Shown: positions 48,493-57,078 of the stretch, in pieces
Position numbering within the stretch: position 1 is the first letter of the stretch
Layout of the letters: every line of letters starts with the position of its first letter
Assembly: GCF_009659625.1 (NCBI RefSeq)
Contig: NZ_VOIW01000001.1
Coordinates: 930,001-994,000 of the forward strand
Direction of reading: 5' to 3'
DNA length: 64,000 bases
From: Pseudomonas haemolytica
GTDB lineage: Bacteria; Pseudomonadota; Gammaproteobacteria; Pseudomonadales; Pseudomonadaceae
The notes under the pieces: model-generated
The model's database searches: none
The model's input: only the letters and a program-made list of their open reading frames with translations
Told to the model about the DNA's origin: nothing
Position numbers and translations under genes: made by a program

Positions 48493-48966
48493 TCACTGGA
48501 CCGCGTCCTGGCTGTAAAGCTGAATGGTCGCGAACACCTCGGCGTAGCGAGCCGACATGTAAGTGATCAGGGCGCCGATGATCGCGTCGGCTTCACGTTT
48601 TTCGATTACCCCGTCATCAAGGGCCGCAGACATGATCTGGTCGACCTTGCCCCGTTTGGCAGAGGCCTTGAGTGATCGGCTGTACAGTTCCACGTTATCC
48701 AGCGTTTCAGGGAGGCTCAGTGGTACGAACATGCCGCCGTACATTGATGCGATGTAGTCGGGCAGGAACGTGGTCCCGGCGACTTGCTCCAGACGGTGAA
48801 TATGTTCATCGGTCAGCGGACGGCTGCCAGCGTTCTCGTAGGCCTGGTTGTCGAACTTCTTAAGCGGCATGCCGAGGTCTGCCGAGGCATACGAACGACC
48901 GCCTGGGTAGGCGCTTATGACGGCCATAACGACGCTCTTTCTGCTGTCTAGAACTGGGCATTTCAT
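48493..48966 (-). CDS. YmfL/CII-like phage regulatory protein
   Basis: 157 residues: MKCPVLDSRKSVVMAVISAYPGGR opens an HTH-like segment (RSYASADLGMPLKKFDNQAY), followed by RPLTDEHIHRLEQVAGTTFL and PDYIASMYGGMFVPLSL. This arrangement resembles the YmfL and P2 Cox/CII-like regulators of lambdoid and P2-like prophages; the match is by pattern only. GGAGAAACCAGAAG lies before the ATG at 48,966. It follows the Cro-like gene on the same strand by 40 bases. Confidence 0.65.
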   Translation of the reverse strand: MKCPVLDSRKSVVMAVISAYPGGRSYASADLGMPLKKFDNQAYENAGSRPLTDEHIHRLEQVAGTTFLPDYIASMYGGMFVPLSLPETLDNVELYSRSLKASAKRGKVDQIMSAALDDGVIEKREADAIIGALITYMSARYAEVFATIQLYSQDAVQ

Positions 48967-49006
48967 CTTCTGGTTTCTCCCTGGAGTCATCGCCCCTACA
49001 GTTGTT

Positions 49007-49267
49007 TCATACCGCCGGTGCTGAGTTTTGCTCGGCGTTTCCCGCGAGGATTCCTGGCAAAATCTCTTTGCCAATCACCCGAGACAGGTCTCGTAGGATC
49101 TGGAACGTCAACCTGCCGCGGGGCAGCTTGTTGTGCCCCGCCCACCGCTGAACCACTTGCGTCACTGTGCGTACCTCATAACCGTGGGTGAGGGCGAACT
49201 GACGGAAGTTACTGCCACGCTCGATCAGTCGTGCTTGGATCTGGCGCTTTTCCATGGCTTGGCTCAT
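49007..49267 (-). CDS. Cro-like phage DNA-binding protein
   Basis: 86 residues. FRQFALTHGYEVRTVTQVVQ and LPRGRLTFQILRDLSRVIGKE form a helix-turn-helix with a following helix, common in phage Cro-type and excisionase-like regulators. First gene of the leftward early run, divergent from the CI-like repressor across 89 bases with an inverted repeat. Expected to oppose the repressor and turn on early genes. Confidence 0.7.
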   Translation of the reverse strand: MSQAMEKRQIQARLIERGSNFRQFALTHGYEVRTVTQVVQRWAGHNKLPRGRLTFQILRDLSRVIGKEILPGILAGNAEQNSAPAV

Positions 49268-49316
49268 GGTTCGAGTGTTCCTAGTTGGTTAAGATGTACC
49301 TGTTTGTTCGCAGTAT

Positions 49317-49336
49317 ACGCACCAAAACGGGTGCGT
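49317..49336. promoter_or_regulatory. Candidate operator in the CI/Cro-like switch
   Basis: ACGCACC and GGTGCGT form a perfect inverted repeat with a 6-base spacer (AAAACG). It lies between the divergent early and repressor genes, 20 bases before the repressor ATG. A similar TATACGCACC string recurs inside the repressor gene at 49,504. Confidence 0.65.
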
Positions 49337-49356
49337 CAATCGGGATTCATGAAAAA

Positions 49357-49764
49357 ATGAGTATATCCGCTCGCCTGCGCAGCGTAATCGACGACAGAGG
49401 CATGTCTATTAAGGAAGCCTCAGAGGTAGTTGGGATCCCTTACAGGACGCTTCAGAACTACCTTTTGGGTGAGCGTGAACCCAACGCAAAGGCTATGGCT
49501 GCTATACGCACCCATTTGGGTATAAGCCTGGATTGGTTGCTGACAGGTGAAGGCAATATGGCTGTCGATGTTTCAGCTGCTTCATCCGAAACGCGAACTG
49601 TTAATCAGCAAGAGGAGGCTATCCTTGAGCTGTTTCGTTCGCTCGGAGAGGCTGGTAAGAGGGAGATACAGAGCGCTGCTGAGGAAAAGAAACGCATAAG
49701 GGACATTGAGCAGCGCCTTGAGGATTTGACGGAAGCCCTTGAAGCCACTAGGAGGCCCGCATAA
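49357..49764 (+). CDS. XRE-family phage repressor (CI-like), short form
   Basis: 135 residues. HTH at about 17-40 (SIKEASEVVGIPYRTLQNYL), followed by a helical C-terminus (EEAILELFRSLGEAGKREIQ, then SAAEEKKRIRDIEQRLEDLT). It has no S24 peptidase domain, so RecA-driven cleavage is not expected and damage response would need another route. It is divergent from the Cro-like gene. The ATG at 49,357 is taken because the next start upstream would cover the operator; the ribosome site is weak. Confidence 0.8.
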   Translation: MSISARLRSVIDDRGMSIKEASEVVGIPYRTLQNYLLGEREPNAKAMAAIRTHLGISLDWLLTGEGNMAVDVSAASSETRTVNQQEEAILELFRSLGEAGKREIQSAAEEKKRIRDIEQRLEDLTEALEATRRPA

Positions 49765-49914
49765 CCTCTAAAGAATATGAAGGAGCGCGTCAGGATGGAG
49801 CATCAGATTTTTTTAGCTCGATTTCAAGTCGGGTGGCGAGCAACTGCTATTTTAAAAATCATAAGACCGCGCCTGATGAACATGTTTTTCCATGATGTTT
49901 AGACCGGAGTTTTT

Positions 49915-50787
49915 ATGAAAAGAGGCGTAGTTGCAAATTCAACACCTGTAAAGTCTGAGCCCGGAGGGTTTTCAATAGGTGGTAATGGCCTTAGTGCTGA
50001 TGATATTAGATTCTATACAATGTACTGGGATCGCGTGCTCATACCCAGTAATAGTATGATCCATGTTCAAGTTCCTGATGAGGATATCTTAATATCTAGT
50101 GGTGTAATAGAAAGGCCGGAGGCTCCCATGCCACATAGGGTAGGAGCTGGGGATATGGCATCAATAATGCTTAAAGCCCAAGTTGACTTTGCTGCTCACC
50201 TGATTAAAACAGATCGAATGACCGATTGGGTCATCCATCAAATGAGTGATGAACTGGTTCTACCTGAATCAGCAGGCGAAATTCGTAGAACCCTACGGCT
50301 GGATCTGACTAATACTTTGCCTGTGCCGTCCCGCGACGTCCCAATTGAAGATGTTTTAGATTTCAAATTAAGGAGAGGCGACGAGCTGAAGCGTTTGCAC
50401 AACGCTCTAGATGAAATTTATCTCGATGTCCTGCGCTCTCCTGATCAAGAGTTATCATCTAGAAAAGCCGTTGCCGATCTTGCAAAAGCGATTGGGGATA
50501 TATCCACCGTTTCACTTGAGCGTTGGAGTAAAACTTCGAAGTTTGATTACTCTGTCAATTTTAACTTGGATAGAAGCTCGTTGCCTCTTGCTATCGCTGC
50601 TGGGTCGGCGGGAGCGGCATTTGATTTTTTTTCAAGTGCATTCTCCATTCCTATAGGGGCTGTTATAGGATCGTTGAGTCAACTTTTGAGCCTGAAGGCA
50701 GGGTACTCTAACTCTATAAGTTCCGTGAAAGAAGTGGATAAATTATCTTATCTCGCATGTGCTCACAAAGAAAACATTTTAAGCTGA
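49915..50787 (+). CDS. Prophage cargo (moron) gene of unknown function, AT-rich
   Basis: 290 residues: MKRGVVANSTPVKSEPGGFS, then LSADDIRFYTMYWDRVLIPS and an N-terminal domain of about 220 residues. Residues 222-265 are hydrophobic and glycine/serine-rich (LAIAAGSAGAAFDFFSSAFS, then IPIGAVIGSLSQLL), fitting one or two membrane segments near the C-terminus. I cannot name its family with confidence. It lies in the P2 cargo spot next to D, is AT-richer than its neighbours, has its own strand and no operon partner. Superinfection exclusion or defence is an inference from position only. Confidence 0.7.
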   Translation: MKRGVVANSTPVKSEPGGFSIGGNGLSADDIRFYTMYWDRVLIPSNSMIHVQVPDEDILISSGVIERPEAPMPHRVGAGDMASIMLKAQVDFAAHLIKTDRMTDWVIHQMSDELVLPESAGEIRRTLRLDLTNTLPVPSRDVPIEDVLDFKLRRGDELKRLHNALDEIYLDVLRSPDQELSSRKAVADLAKAIGDISTVSLERWSKTSKFDYSVNFNLDRSSLPLAIAAGSAGAAFDFFSSAFSIPIGAVIGSLSQLLSLKAGYSNSISSVKEVDKLSYLACAHKENILS

Positions 50788-50856
50788 TTATGGTTGTGAA
50801 TAACGAAGCTAAGTTTTTGCTAACGTGAGTGAATATTTCTCATTGTAGGGGAAATT

Positions 50857-52122
50857 TTATTGTGGCGTTGTCATATTCCGCCACTCGCGGTTCACCGCCC
50901 GCTTTGCTGATTTCTCACCAGCGTACAACCATCGCAGTCGCCTTGGCTTCGTCTGATCACCTGCTGTAACCGTCTTTTCTTTACCCGTTTTCTGGTCTCG
51001 ATAGTAGGCGATGATCCCCGTGTAATCGCCTATATGTTCTTCGGCCAGATCTTCAACATTTTCCTCTGGCAAACTGCTTTCAAGCTCCAGGCTGACGGTA
51101 TAGCCCCCATCCGGGCTCAGGCTGTGCTGAACGTTGCCTCCGTACCAGATGATCTCGTCGATTTCCGCTTTAACTCCCTGGAGTGTGTAGGTCAGTTCGG
51201 GGATCAGATCTGGTCGGCCCATGGCAAGCGTATAGCTGAGCGTGGCGCTGCCGCGTTGCAGGCGTCGGAACTCGGCCCTCGCAGCCCGTAGTGCTGACTG
51301 CTGATCGCTGTAGGTGTGGCGTAAATCCTTGAGGTTCTCGCCACCTCCGGCAATCGCCTCCTGCTTTTTGGCACTGTGCACGTCGTAGAAATATGCGCGC
51401 ACGCCGTCGTAGCTGTCGCGATCCGCCTGCAGGTATCGGTGCTGGTCGCCGTCGGCGCGGGTGAGGGTGATGTGGGGCAGGGGGAGACCACTGGCAGTCT
51501 TGCCGCCGCCGGCGGGGATGCACAGCAGGCACCCGGCCTTGACGCTGGTCACAGCGTCGAATTCTTCGCCCAGGCGGGTGATTAGGTTGGCGTCCGATTC
51601 GTTGGCCTGGTCAAGCTGCAGGATCGGTAGCGCACCGAGCGCGCCGGCCACGGTCGAGGTGAGGTTGTTTCCCATGGCGATATCGCCGATGACTTTGCCC
51701 AGCGTGGTGTTGCTCCAGCTGCGCTCGCGCTTGGTTTTGAGCCCCTTGCGAAGATCTGCTGATCGAGCGCGGATGCTGAGCACATCCGGCGCGCCGCTGT
51801 GTTCCGTTTCGTCGACGGTGTAGGTGCCCTTGTCCACCAGGCCGGTGTCGCTCCAGCCCAACCACAAGCGAAGTACTGCGCCCTTTGGCGGTATCGACAG
51901 CAGGCCGTCATGGTCGCTCAATGTGATCGTGAGCTGATCGGCCTCGACGCCACGGTTGTCGGTTAGATCCAAGTTCATCAGCCGCGGGCTCACCTTCATG
52001 GCGATATCGTTGCCGTCCACCGTGAGACGGAAGGCCGGAACAGGATAGGCGGCGTCCCGAACGAAGCGTTCTGCCGTATCCATGATGTAACCGGTAACTT
52101 TGGACAGTGCAGCCTCTATCAC
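50857..52122 (-). CDS. D: Phage late control / tail protein gpD
   Basis: 421 residues. Typical gpD start (FRLTVDGNDIAMKVSPRLMN, then LDLTDNRGVEADQLTITLSD) and the GWSDTGLVDKGTYTVDE loop. In P2, gpD lies at the baseplate hub/tail tip. GTG start at 52,122 overlaps the U stop by 4 bases (GTGA), supporting it. Last gene of the tail operon. A 69-base gap with AT-rich DNA separates it from the cargo gene. Confidence 0.9.
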   Translation of the reverse strand: MIEAALSKVTGYIMDTAERFVRDAAYPVPAFRLTVDGNDIAMKVSPRLMNLDLTDNRGVEADQLTITLSDHDGLLSIPPKGAVLRLWLGWSDTGLVDKGTYTVDETEHSGAPDVLSIRARSADLRKGLKTKRERSWSNTTLGKVIGDIAMGNNLTSTVAGALGALPILQLDQANESDANLITRLGEEFDAVTSVKAGCLLCIPAGGGKTASGLPLPHITLTRADGDQHRYLQADRDSYDGVRAYFYDVHSAKKQEAIAGGGENLKDLRHTYSDQQSALRAARAEFRRLQRGSATLSYTLAMGRPDLIPELTYTLQGVKAEIDEIIWYGGNVQHSLSPDGGYTVSLELESSLPEENVEDLAEEHIGDYTGIIAYYRDQKTGKEKTVTAGDQTKPRRLRWLYAGEKSAKRAVNREWRNMTTPQ

Positions 52123-52559
52123 AGCAAACCCCGCAGAATGTTGAGCCCCGTACTGGTAGCAGCGCCGAGCAGGTCAATACGGTCATCATCGGTACGCTTG
52201 AGCGTAAGGGTGAACTCAATGCGCCGTGGCGTGCCGTCGCGAAAAAACAAGGTCTTGGTCTCGCTCAGGCTTTCGATCACCCACAGTCCGTATATCCGGC
52301 CGGTACCCTCAACCATCGGCCAGGCTTTGCCGGTGTTCGCCATCAGACGCAGAGCGTCCAAGCTGAGAATGCTGCCGGCCAGCTCCGGAAGGATGATGCC
52401 GGGGAGGGTGATGGTGTCTTCGCCACGGCCAACAAATTGCAGTGCGGGTGGTGCACCGACGCGGCTGTTGCTGGCATGGCGCCAATTGGTTTGGCGCTGC
52501 AGCTCCTGGTAAGCAAGGGTCGATAGGCTGAACACGAACATGCCGAGGCTGAGCATCAT
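52119..52559 (-). CDS. U: Phage tail terminator/completion protein gpU
   Basis: 146 residues: MMLSLGMFVFSLSTLAYQEL, then RQTNWRHASNSRVGAPPALQ and GRGEDTITLPGIILPELAGS, all marks of P2 gpU. It terminates tail tube growth. It lies between T and D in P2 order and overlaps D. Confidence 0.9.
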   Translation of the reverse strand: MMLSLGMFVFSLSTLAYQELQRQTNWRHASNSRVGAPPALQFVGRGEDTITLPGIILPELAGSILSLDALRLMANTGKAWPMVEGTGRIYGLWVIESLSETKTLFFRDGTPRRIEFTLTLKRTDDDRIDLLGAATSTGLNILRGLL

Positions 52560-52564
52560 GGTGA

Positions 52565-55500
52565 TTAATCCCGGTCCGATAACTTGCTGCGCTGACGGGC
52601 GCGTTTCTCGTTTTCAATCTTGTTCAACATGGCGCGCAGACTTTTTTCCATGGCCTGCAGGTCCATGCCAGGCGCCGCAGCGATGGTGATCTGATAGTTG
52701 TCGTGGCTGTCGTAAACCGTCGACGTACCCGCGCTGCTGATCGGTGGCCGATCATCGACCGCCAACGCCGGCATGGCTGTCGCGGTGAGGGCCAAGGTGC
52801 CGGCCGCTGTCAGTTGTTTACTCATGGTCGACAACGCTTTGAGCGGCCCTTTTTGTCCGCCCTCCAGGCCCTTTGTCAGCCCATCCATGGTGAAACCGCC
52901 CAGCTCCGCGAACACCCGCGACGGGCTGTGGATGCCGAGCTTTTCCTTGAACCATCCGATGCTGGAGTCACCAATGGAACCAATGGCGCTTTTGACGGCG
53001 CCGAGGCCAGCGGTCAAGCCGTTGACCAGCCCGTTGACGATCATGCCGCCGAACTCGGTAAATTTCCCCGGCAGTTCAACACCGAAGTAGCTCATCACCC
53101 CGGCGAACGCCTGGTAGAACAAACCAAGCGGGCTGAAGTTGGTGATCAATTGCAGGATGCCGGCGAGGCCCTGGTCAAAGCTGGCTTTGATGGTGGTCCA
53201 TACGTTCACTGCGCCGGTTGCGATTGAGCCGATGCTCTGCAGCAGGGTCATGATCATGTTGCCAATGGCTGCGCCGAATCGCTGGCCCATCGACTGGGCG
53301 ACGCCACCGACGTCTTCGACCGGTTTCAACAGGTCACTGAACCAACCAATCACCCCGCTGATGCCGGAGGAGATCATGTTGAACAGCGGGCGGAAAATGC
53401 TGCCCAGAAGGCGCAACGCGAAACCGATAACCGGAATGGAGTAAGCGGCTTTCACCAAGCTGATCAGCAGTCCGCCAAACTTACCGAACCCCACGAGCAC
53501 CGGCTGCAGGGCGTCGGTAAGCCCCTGCCAAAAGCCAAGGAAAAACCCCTTGATAGGCTTCCAGTATTTGTAAATCAGCGCTGCAATGGCGACCAGGCCA
53601 GCTACAGCGGCGATCAGCCACCCGACCGGGGTAGCAAGTATGGCTGCGCCTACCGCGCTGATTGCGCCGCCGAGCATTGGCAATACGCTGACCGCAGCAA
53701 TCCGCGCGGAGCTGACCAGCGTAGGGATAACGCTCATCATGCCGCCAGCGGCACGACTGGCCGTGACCCTCTTCCAGATTCGTCCCATCCGGCCGACCTC
53801 GGTACCGGCGCCGGCGGCAGCAATACGGGTGCCGATCATCTGAGCTTTGATGCTGCCCAAGCGAATGCCAAACAACGCCATGCCATACCGCAGTACTGCG
53901 AAGGGGCCGAGCATGCTTGCCATGGTCAACGCCAACGTGCCGAACACCACGGCAGCAACTGCTACGGCCGCCACTACCTTGACCAGGCCGCCGGCCAGCT
54001 TCGGGTTTTCGCGCGCCCAGGCACCGACTCCATTGGCAAGTTCGCCCAGCGTATTGATCAGATCCTTTAGCTCGGGAGCAACTGCGGCGCCAAACTCCGC
54101 CATGGCATTGGTAAAGCTGCCCTCGGCGGCTTCCATGACGTTCGTTAGGGTACCCAGCTGCTCGTTGACGCGGGTACGCAGATCGGCCTGGCTCTGCAGC
54201 TTCTGTTGCACCTCCTGATACCCGGCCAACCCTTTGTTCATCATCGTATTCAAGGTGGTCAGCGTTTCAGCGTCATCCCCAAATAGCTTGGAGATCACGG
54301 CAGTGCGGTCGGTATCGTTCAGGACCTTAAGCTTTTCCACCTGTGCGTAGAGATTTTCCAGCCCGGCGAAGTTGCCATCATCATTCGTGAACTTGAGCGA
54401 TACACCCTTGTTTGCACCAGCTGCAATTTTGTTAGCTTTATCGACCTTGTCTTGATCAAGGCCCGCCTGGAAGATTTTGCGGAAGGCGTTTCCCGCCGAT
54501 CCACCTTCCATACCGGCCTGGTCCATCATGATCAACAGCGGTGCCAGCTCCTTGGCCGCGTCGATCCCTGACTTTTTGATGACGTCCATGACAGGCGCGA
54601 TTTTGCTGAAGCCCTGGAGCATGTTGCCTGGGTCCACACCCGCGTAGAAACCGCGCTGGATGGTGTCCATCAGACCCATCATGTCTTTTTCGGTGGTCCG
54701 GGTTGCATCCTGCATCTTGGCAGCGAACTCCGCCGCGTCCGTGGCTTGCATCTTCAACTGCACACCGAGGTAGGCAGCAGCCTCACCGGTACCGCCGAGA
54801 ATGCTCTGCGCGCTCAGGCCCTGGCGTCGCAGCATCGTCATCATGTTCTGAAAGTCGGCCGTGGTGCCTGGCAGTCGGTCGCCCAGGTTGGTCGCCAGAT
54901 CGGTGATCTTTTGAAAGTCTGCAGAGACCTTGCCGGTGTCGCCCATCATCGACACCTTGAGCTGCGTGGCAGAGTCCTCATTCGGTGCAAAGGCTTTAAT
55001 TGCCGACACCACAGGGCGGCTGGCGGCGTAGCCAGCGCCGAGGCTACCAGCACCGGATACAGCAATGCTGCCGGCCAGACTCTGGGTTTTGTCGTAGGTG
55101 GCACGCGCTTTCGCCAGGCTGTCCTGCTTTCGCTTCAACGCATCCAGATGGTCCATCTGCAATTTCATGGCCTGGGTGGCGGTGTCGATATCGCGCTTGA
55201 GCTTTAACTCGTGTGCGCCTAGGGCATTGGTGTTGATGCCGGCGTTTTTGAGCTGCACGCCGAGGTTGCCGAGTTTTACTTGCTGCTGGCCGTACTGTTC
55301 GCCCAAGCGTTTCGACTCGGCCGTGTGCTGTTTCAGCAGCGCGAGCTGGTCCTTGAACGGGGTTTCCAGGCGGCGGATCTCGTCGCGCAGACTGGCATGG
55401 CCCGCACGACTGGTGCGCAACTGCGCGTTGTTCAGTGTGAACCGGTCAGCCAGGGCCTTTTCCTTGGCTGCCAGCTGATCCAGTTGGGTTTTGCGCTCCC

Positions 55501-56002
55501 GCTGGGCGGCTGTGAGGCGGGTGTATTCGTCATGCTGCGCTCGGGTCAGTGCATTGCCCTTTTGCATCACGGCATTGAGCGCGGCTATCTGGCTGGCGGA
55601 CTGGCGGTGTTCGTCGCTCATCAACCCCAGCGCATTGCGTGTCCCGGTGAGGTCGCGCTTGAGGTCGGTCTGACTGGTTTTGAGCGCGTCAACCTTCTGC
55701 CGGGACTTGTCGAAGAGTGCCTGGGTCGGCGCGAGCTGCTGCCGGACTTTGGCCGTTTCGCGGGCGAGCTGGCCTACTTTAGCGTTGTTGGCGGCGAGCG
55801 CCTCGGACGTCGCGCGGGTTGCGGCCTGCAGTTCACGCCAGGCGCTGACGTCGCGTTGCTGGGTGTTGAGTTCTTTCAGGCGGTCACGGGCAGCCTTGAG
55901 GGCTTGGGCGGTTTCCTTGCTGCCGCCCGTGATTTTGTTCAGCGGACCTGTGGCCTTGTCGATGGCACTGAGCAGCACCTGAAGTCTCAGATCATTCGCC
56001 AT
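52565..56002 (-). CDS. T: Phage tail tape measure protein gpT
   Basis: 1145 residues, longer than P2 gpT (about 815), which predicts a longer tail. The N-terminal third is coiled-coil (LNTQQRDVSAWRELQAATRA, TAAQRERKTQLDQLAAKEKA). A conserved TMP segment with DLATNLGDRLPGTTADFQNM follows, and hydrophobic helices occur at about 680-720 and 780-810 (VVAAVAVAAVVFGTLALTMA, LIAAVAGLVAIAALIYKYW). It overlaps the E' ORF at its start (ATG at 56,002). The order E'-T-U is as in P2. Confidence 0.93.
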   Translation of the reverse strand: MANDLRLQVLLSAIDKATGPLNKITGGSKETAQALKAARDRLKELNTQQRDVSAWRELQAATRATSEALAANNAKVGQLARETAKVRQQLAPTQALFDKSRQKVDALKTSQTDLKRDLTGTRNALGLMSDEHRQSASQIAALNAVMQKGNALTRAQHDEYTRLTAAQRERKTQLDQLAAKEKALADRFTLNNAQLRTSRAGHASLRDEIRRLETPFKDQLALLKQHTAESKRLGEQYGQQQVKLGNLGVQLKNAGINTNALGAHELKLKRDIDTATQAMKLQMDHLDALKRKQDSLAKARATYDKTQSLAGSIAVSGAGSLGAGYAASRPVVSAIKAFAPNEDSATQLKVSMMGDTGKVSADFQKITDLATNLGDRLPGTTADFQNMMTMLRRQGLSAQSILGGTGEAAAYLGVQLKMQATDAAEFAAKMQDATRTTEKDMMGLMDTIQRGFYAGVDPGNMLQGFSKIAPVMDVIKKSGIDAAKELAPLLIMMDQAGMEGGSAGNAFRKIFQAGLDQDKVDKANKIAAGANKGVSLKFTNDDGNFAGLENLYAQVEKLKVLNDTDRTAVISKLFGDDAETLTTLNTMMNKGLAGYQEVQQKLQSQADLRTRVNEQLGTLTNVMEAAEGSFTNAMAEFGAAVAPELKDLINTLGELANGVGAWARENPKLAGGLVKVVAAVAVAAVVFGTLALTMASMLGPFAVLRYGMALFGIRLGSIKAQMIGTRIAAAGAGTEVGRMGRIWKRVTASRAAGGMMSVIPTLVSSARIAAVSVLPMLGGAISAVGAAILATPVGWLIAAVAGLVAIAALIYKYWKPIKGFFLGFWQGLTDALQPVLVGFGKFGGLLISLVKAAYSIPVIGFALRLLGSIFRPLFNMISSGISGVIGWFSDLLKPVEDVGGVAQSMGQRFGAAIGNMIMTLLQSIGSIATGAVNVWTTIKASFDQGLAGILQLITNFSPLGLFYQAFAGVMSYFGVELPGKFTEFGGMIVNGLVNGLTAGLGAVKSAIGSIGDSSIGWFKEKLGIHSPSRVFAELGGFTMDGLTKGLEGGQKGPLKALSTMSKQLTAAGTLALTATAMPALAVDDRPPISSAGTSTVYDSHDNYQITIAAAPGMDLQAMEKSLRAMLNKIENEKRARQRSKLSDRD

Positions 56003-56111
56003 CGGTAGAACTCCGCACCCTGGCGCGCTCGCGCCAGTCCATCAGGTCTTGCAGGCCCAACCGATCCATATCAGCCGGTGCCCAGTGAAAAACCACGGCC
56101 AGATCAGCCAT
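55992..56111 (-). CDS. GpE-type small tail protein E' (made by frameshift from E)
   Basis: 39 codons from an ATG at 56,111: MADLAVVFHWAPADMDRLGL, then QDLMDWRERARVRSSTDGE, matching the P2 E' family. It overlaps T by 11 bases. The region ahead is open in the same frame from the slippery site, so the main product is probably the fusion E+E' of 155 residues rather than a separate protein. Confidence 0.85.
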   Translation of the reverse strand: MADLAVVFHWAPADMDRLGLQDLMDWRERARVRSSTDGE

Positions 56112-56119
56112 GGCGTCCT

Positions 56120-56458
56120 CTACGCAACGAGGGATGCATCCGTCATCGCCGACTTCTGCAACAAAAAACCAGAGATCTTGCTGCTCAGAGCCAGCAGATC
56201 GGCCGGGTCCATGCCGGCGACTTCCACGGCGGTGATGCTCGGCGAGCTGATGCGCGGCAGAACCTTGATCAGACTGCCAACGTCCATTTGTAGCAGCTCC
56301 ACCAAGCTCACACCGCGCAACTCGCCGGAGTTCGGCTTGCGTAGGGTGATGCTCTCGATGTAGGTGGTGCCGCGACGGATTGGAGTGTCGAGGATGACGG
56401 TGTTGTCGTCGGCCAGTTGCTGCACATCAGGTTGTTCGGTGCCTGCTTTGGTGGTCAT
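56120..56458 (-). CDS. E: Phage tail assembly chaperone E
   Basis: 112 residues: MTTKAGTEQPDVQQLADDNT, then TYIESITLRKPNSGELRGVS and VAGMDPADLLALSSKISGFL. In P2 the gene E product and a -1 frameshift fusion E+E' are both made and act as tail assembly chaperones. A T6G slippery site lies at codons 97-99. It follows FII in P2 order. Confidence 0.9.
   Translation of the reverse strand: MTTKAGTEQPDVQQLADDNTVILDTPIRRGTTYIESITLRKPNSGELRGVSLVELLQMDVGSLIKVLPRISSPSITAVEVAGMDPADLLALSSKISGFLLQKSAMTDASLVA
56162..56168 (-). promoter_or_regulatory. TTTTTTG slippery site for -1 frameshift E to E+E'
   Basis: On the minus strand GGT TTT TTG at codons 97-99 of E gives T-TTT-TTG. After a -1 slip, translation continues GTT GCA GAA GTC without a stop into the E' frame (ATG at 56,111) to the TGA at 55,992, giving 99 + 56 = 155 residues. 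Confidence 0.85.
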
Positions 56459-56505
56459 TGGGAAAACTCCGGGTGGTTAAGGTTTGGTGTTTGATCTAAG
56501 GCAAG

Positions 56506-57021
56506 TCAGATGCCCATGGCGGTGCGGTGCTTCTCCAGCATGTCCACGCCGTTGACCTTCTCGACGAAGTTGAGCAGGTCGATTTCGATGATTTCTTCAC
56601 CATCCACGGTCAGCTTGTAGTAGCTGCAGGTGGTGGTCATGGAGTGTTCGGTGTCCTCACCGGGCTGGGCGTCGCCCATCTCGATGGTTTCGTGGCGACC
56701 GCGCACGACTACTTCCACATTGCTGACTTCGTTGGTGTCGTCTTGCTGGTAGGGGCCAGAGAAACGCAGCGCCACGCTGTTGGCGCTGACGGCACCGAAC
56801 TGGCGCAGAGAGATCAGATCGAGGCCACCGGTCTTCCATTCGAACTGGATACCGTCATCGGAAAAGCCGAGGTCAGCTTTAACCGGGCCGTTCATGCCGC
56901 CGCCGCGATAGGCTTCCATCTTGCGGCCGAGGGCGGGCAGGGTGAGGGACTTCACCAAACCGAGGTAGCTGTTGCCGTCATTGAACAGGTTGAGGTTTTT
57001 GAGTTTGCGAGGCATTGCCAT
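56506..57021 (-). CDS. FII: Phage major tail tube protein gpFII
   Basis: 171 residues: MAMPRKLKNLNLFNDGNSYL, then GLVKSLTLPALGRKMEAYRG and FVEKVNGVDMLEKHRTAMGI at the end. Same length as P2 FII (172). It forms the inner tail tube. Follows the sheath gene FI. Confidence 0.93.
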   Translation of the reverse strand: MAMPRKLKNLNLFNDGNSYLGLVKSLTLPALGRKMEAYRGGGMNGPVKADLGFSDDGIQFEWKTGGLDLISLRQFGAVSANSVALRFSGPYQQDDTNEVSNVEVVVRGRHETIEMGDAQPGEDTEHSMTTTCSYYKLTVDGEEIIEIDLLNFVEKVNGVDMLEKHRTAMGI

Positions 57022-57078
57022 GGCGGTGTTCTCCGGGGTACGGGGTCAGGGTGAACTCCCCTTGCGGGGAGGCCCGGT

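Noticed and set aside
48272..48496. 74-codon minus-strand ORF opposite the gene at 48,264
   Set aside because: Ser/Arg-rich shadow without a ribosome site; the plus-strand frame has a good one.
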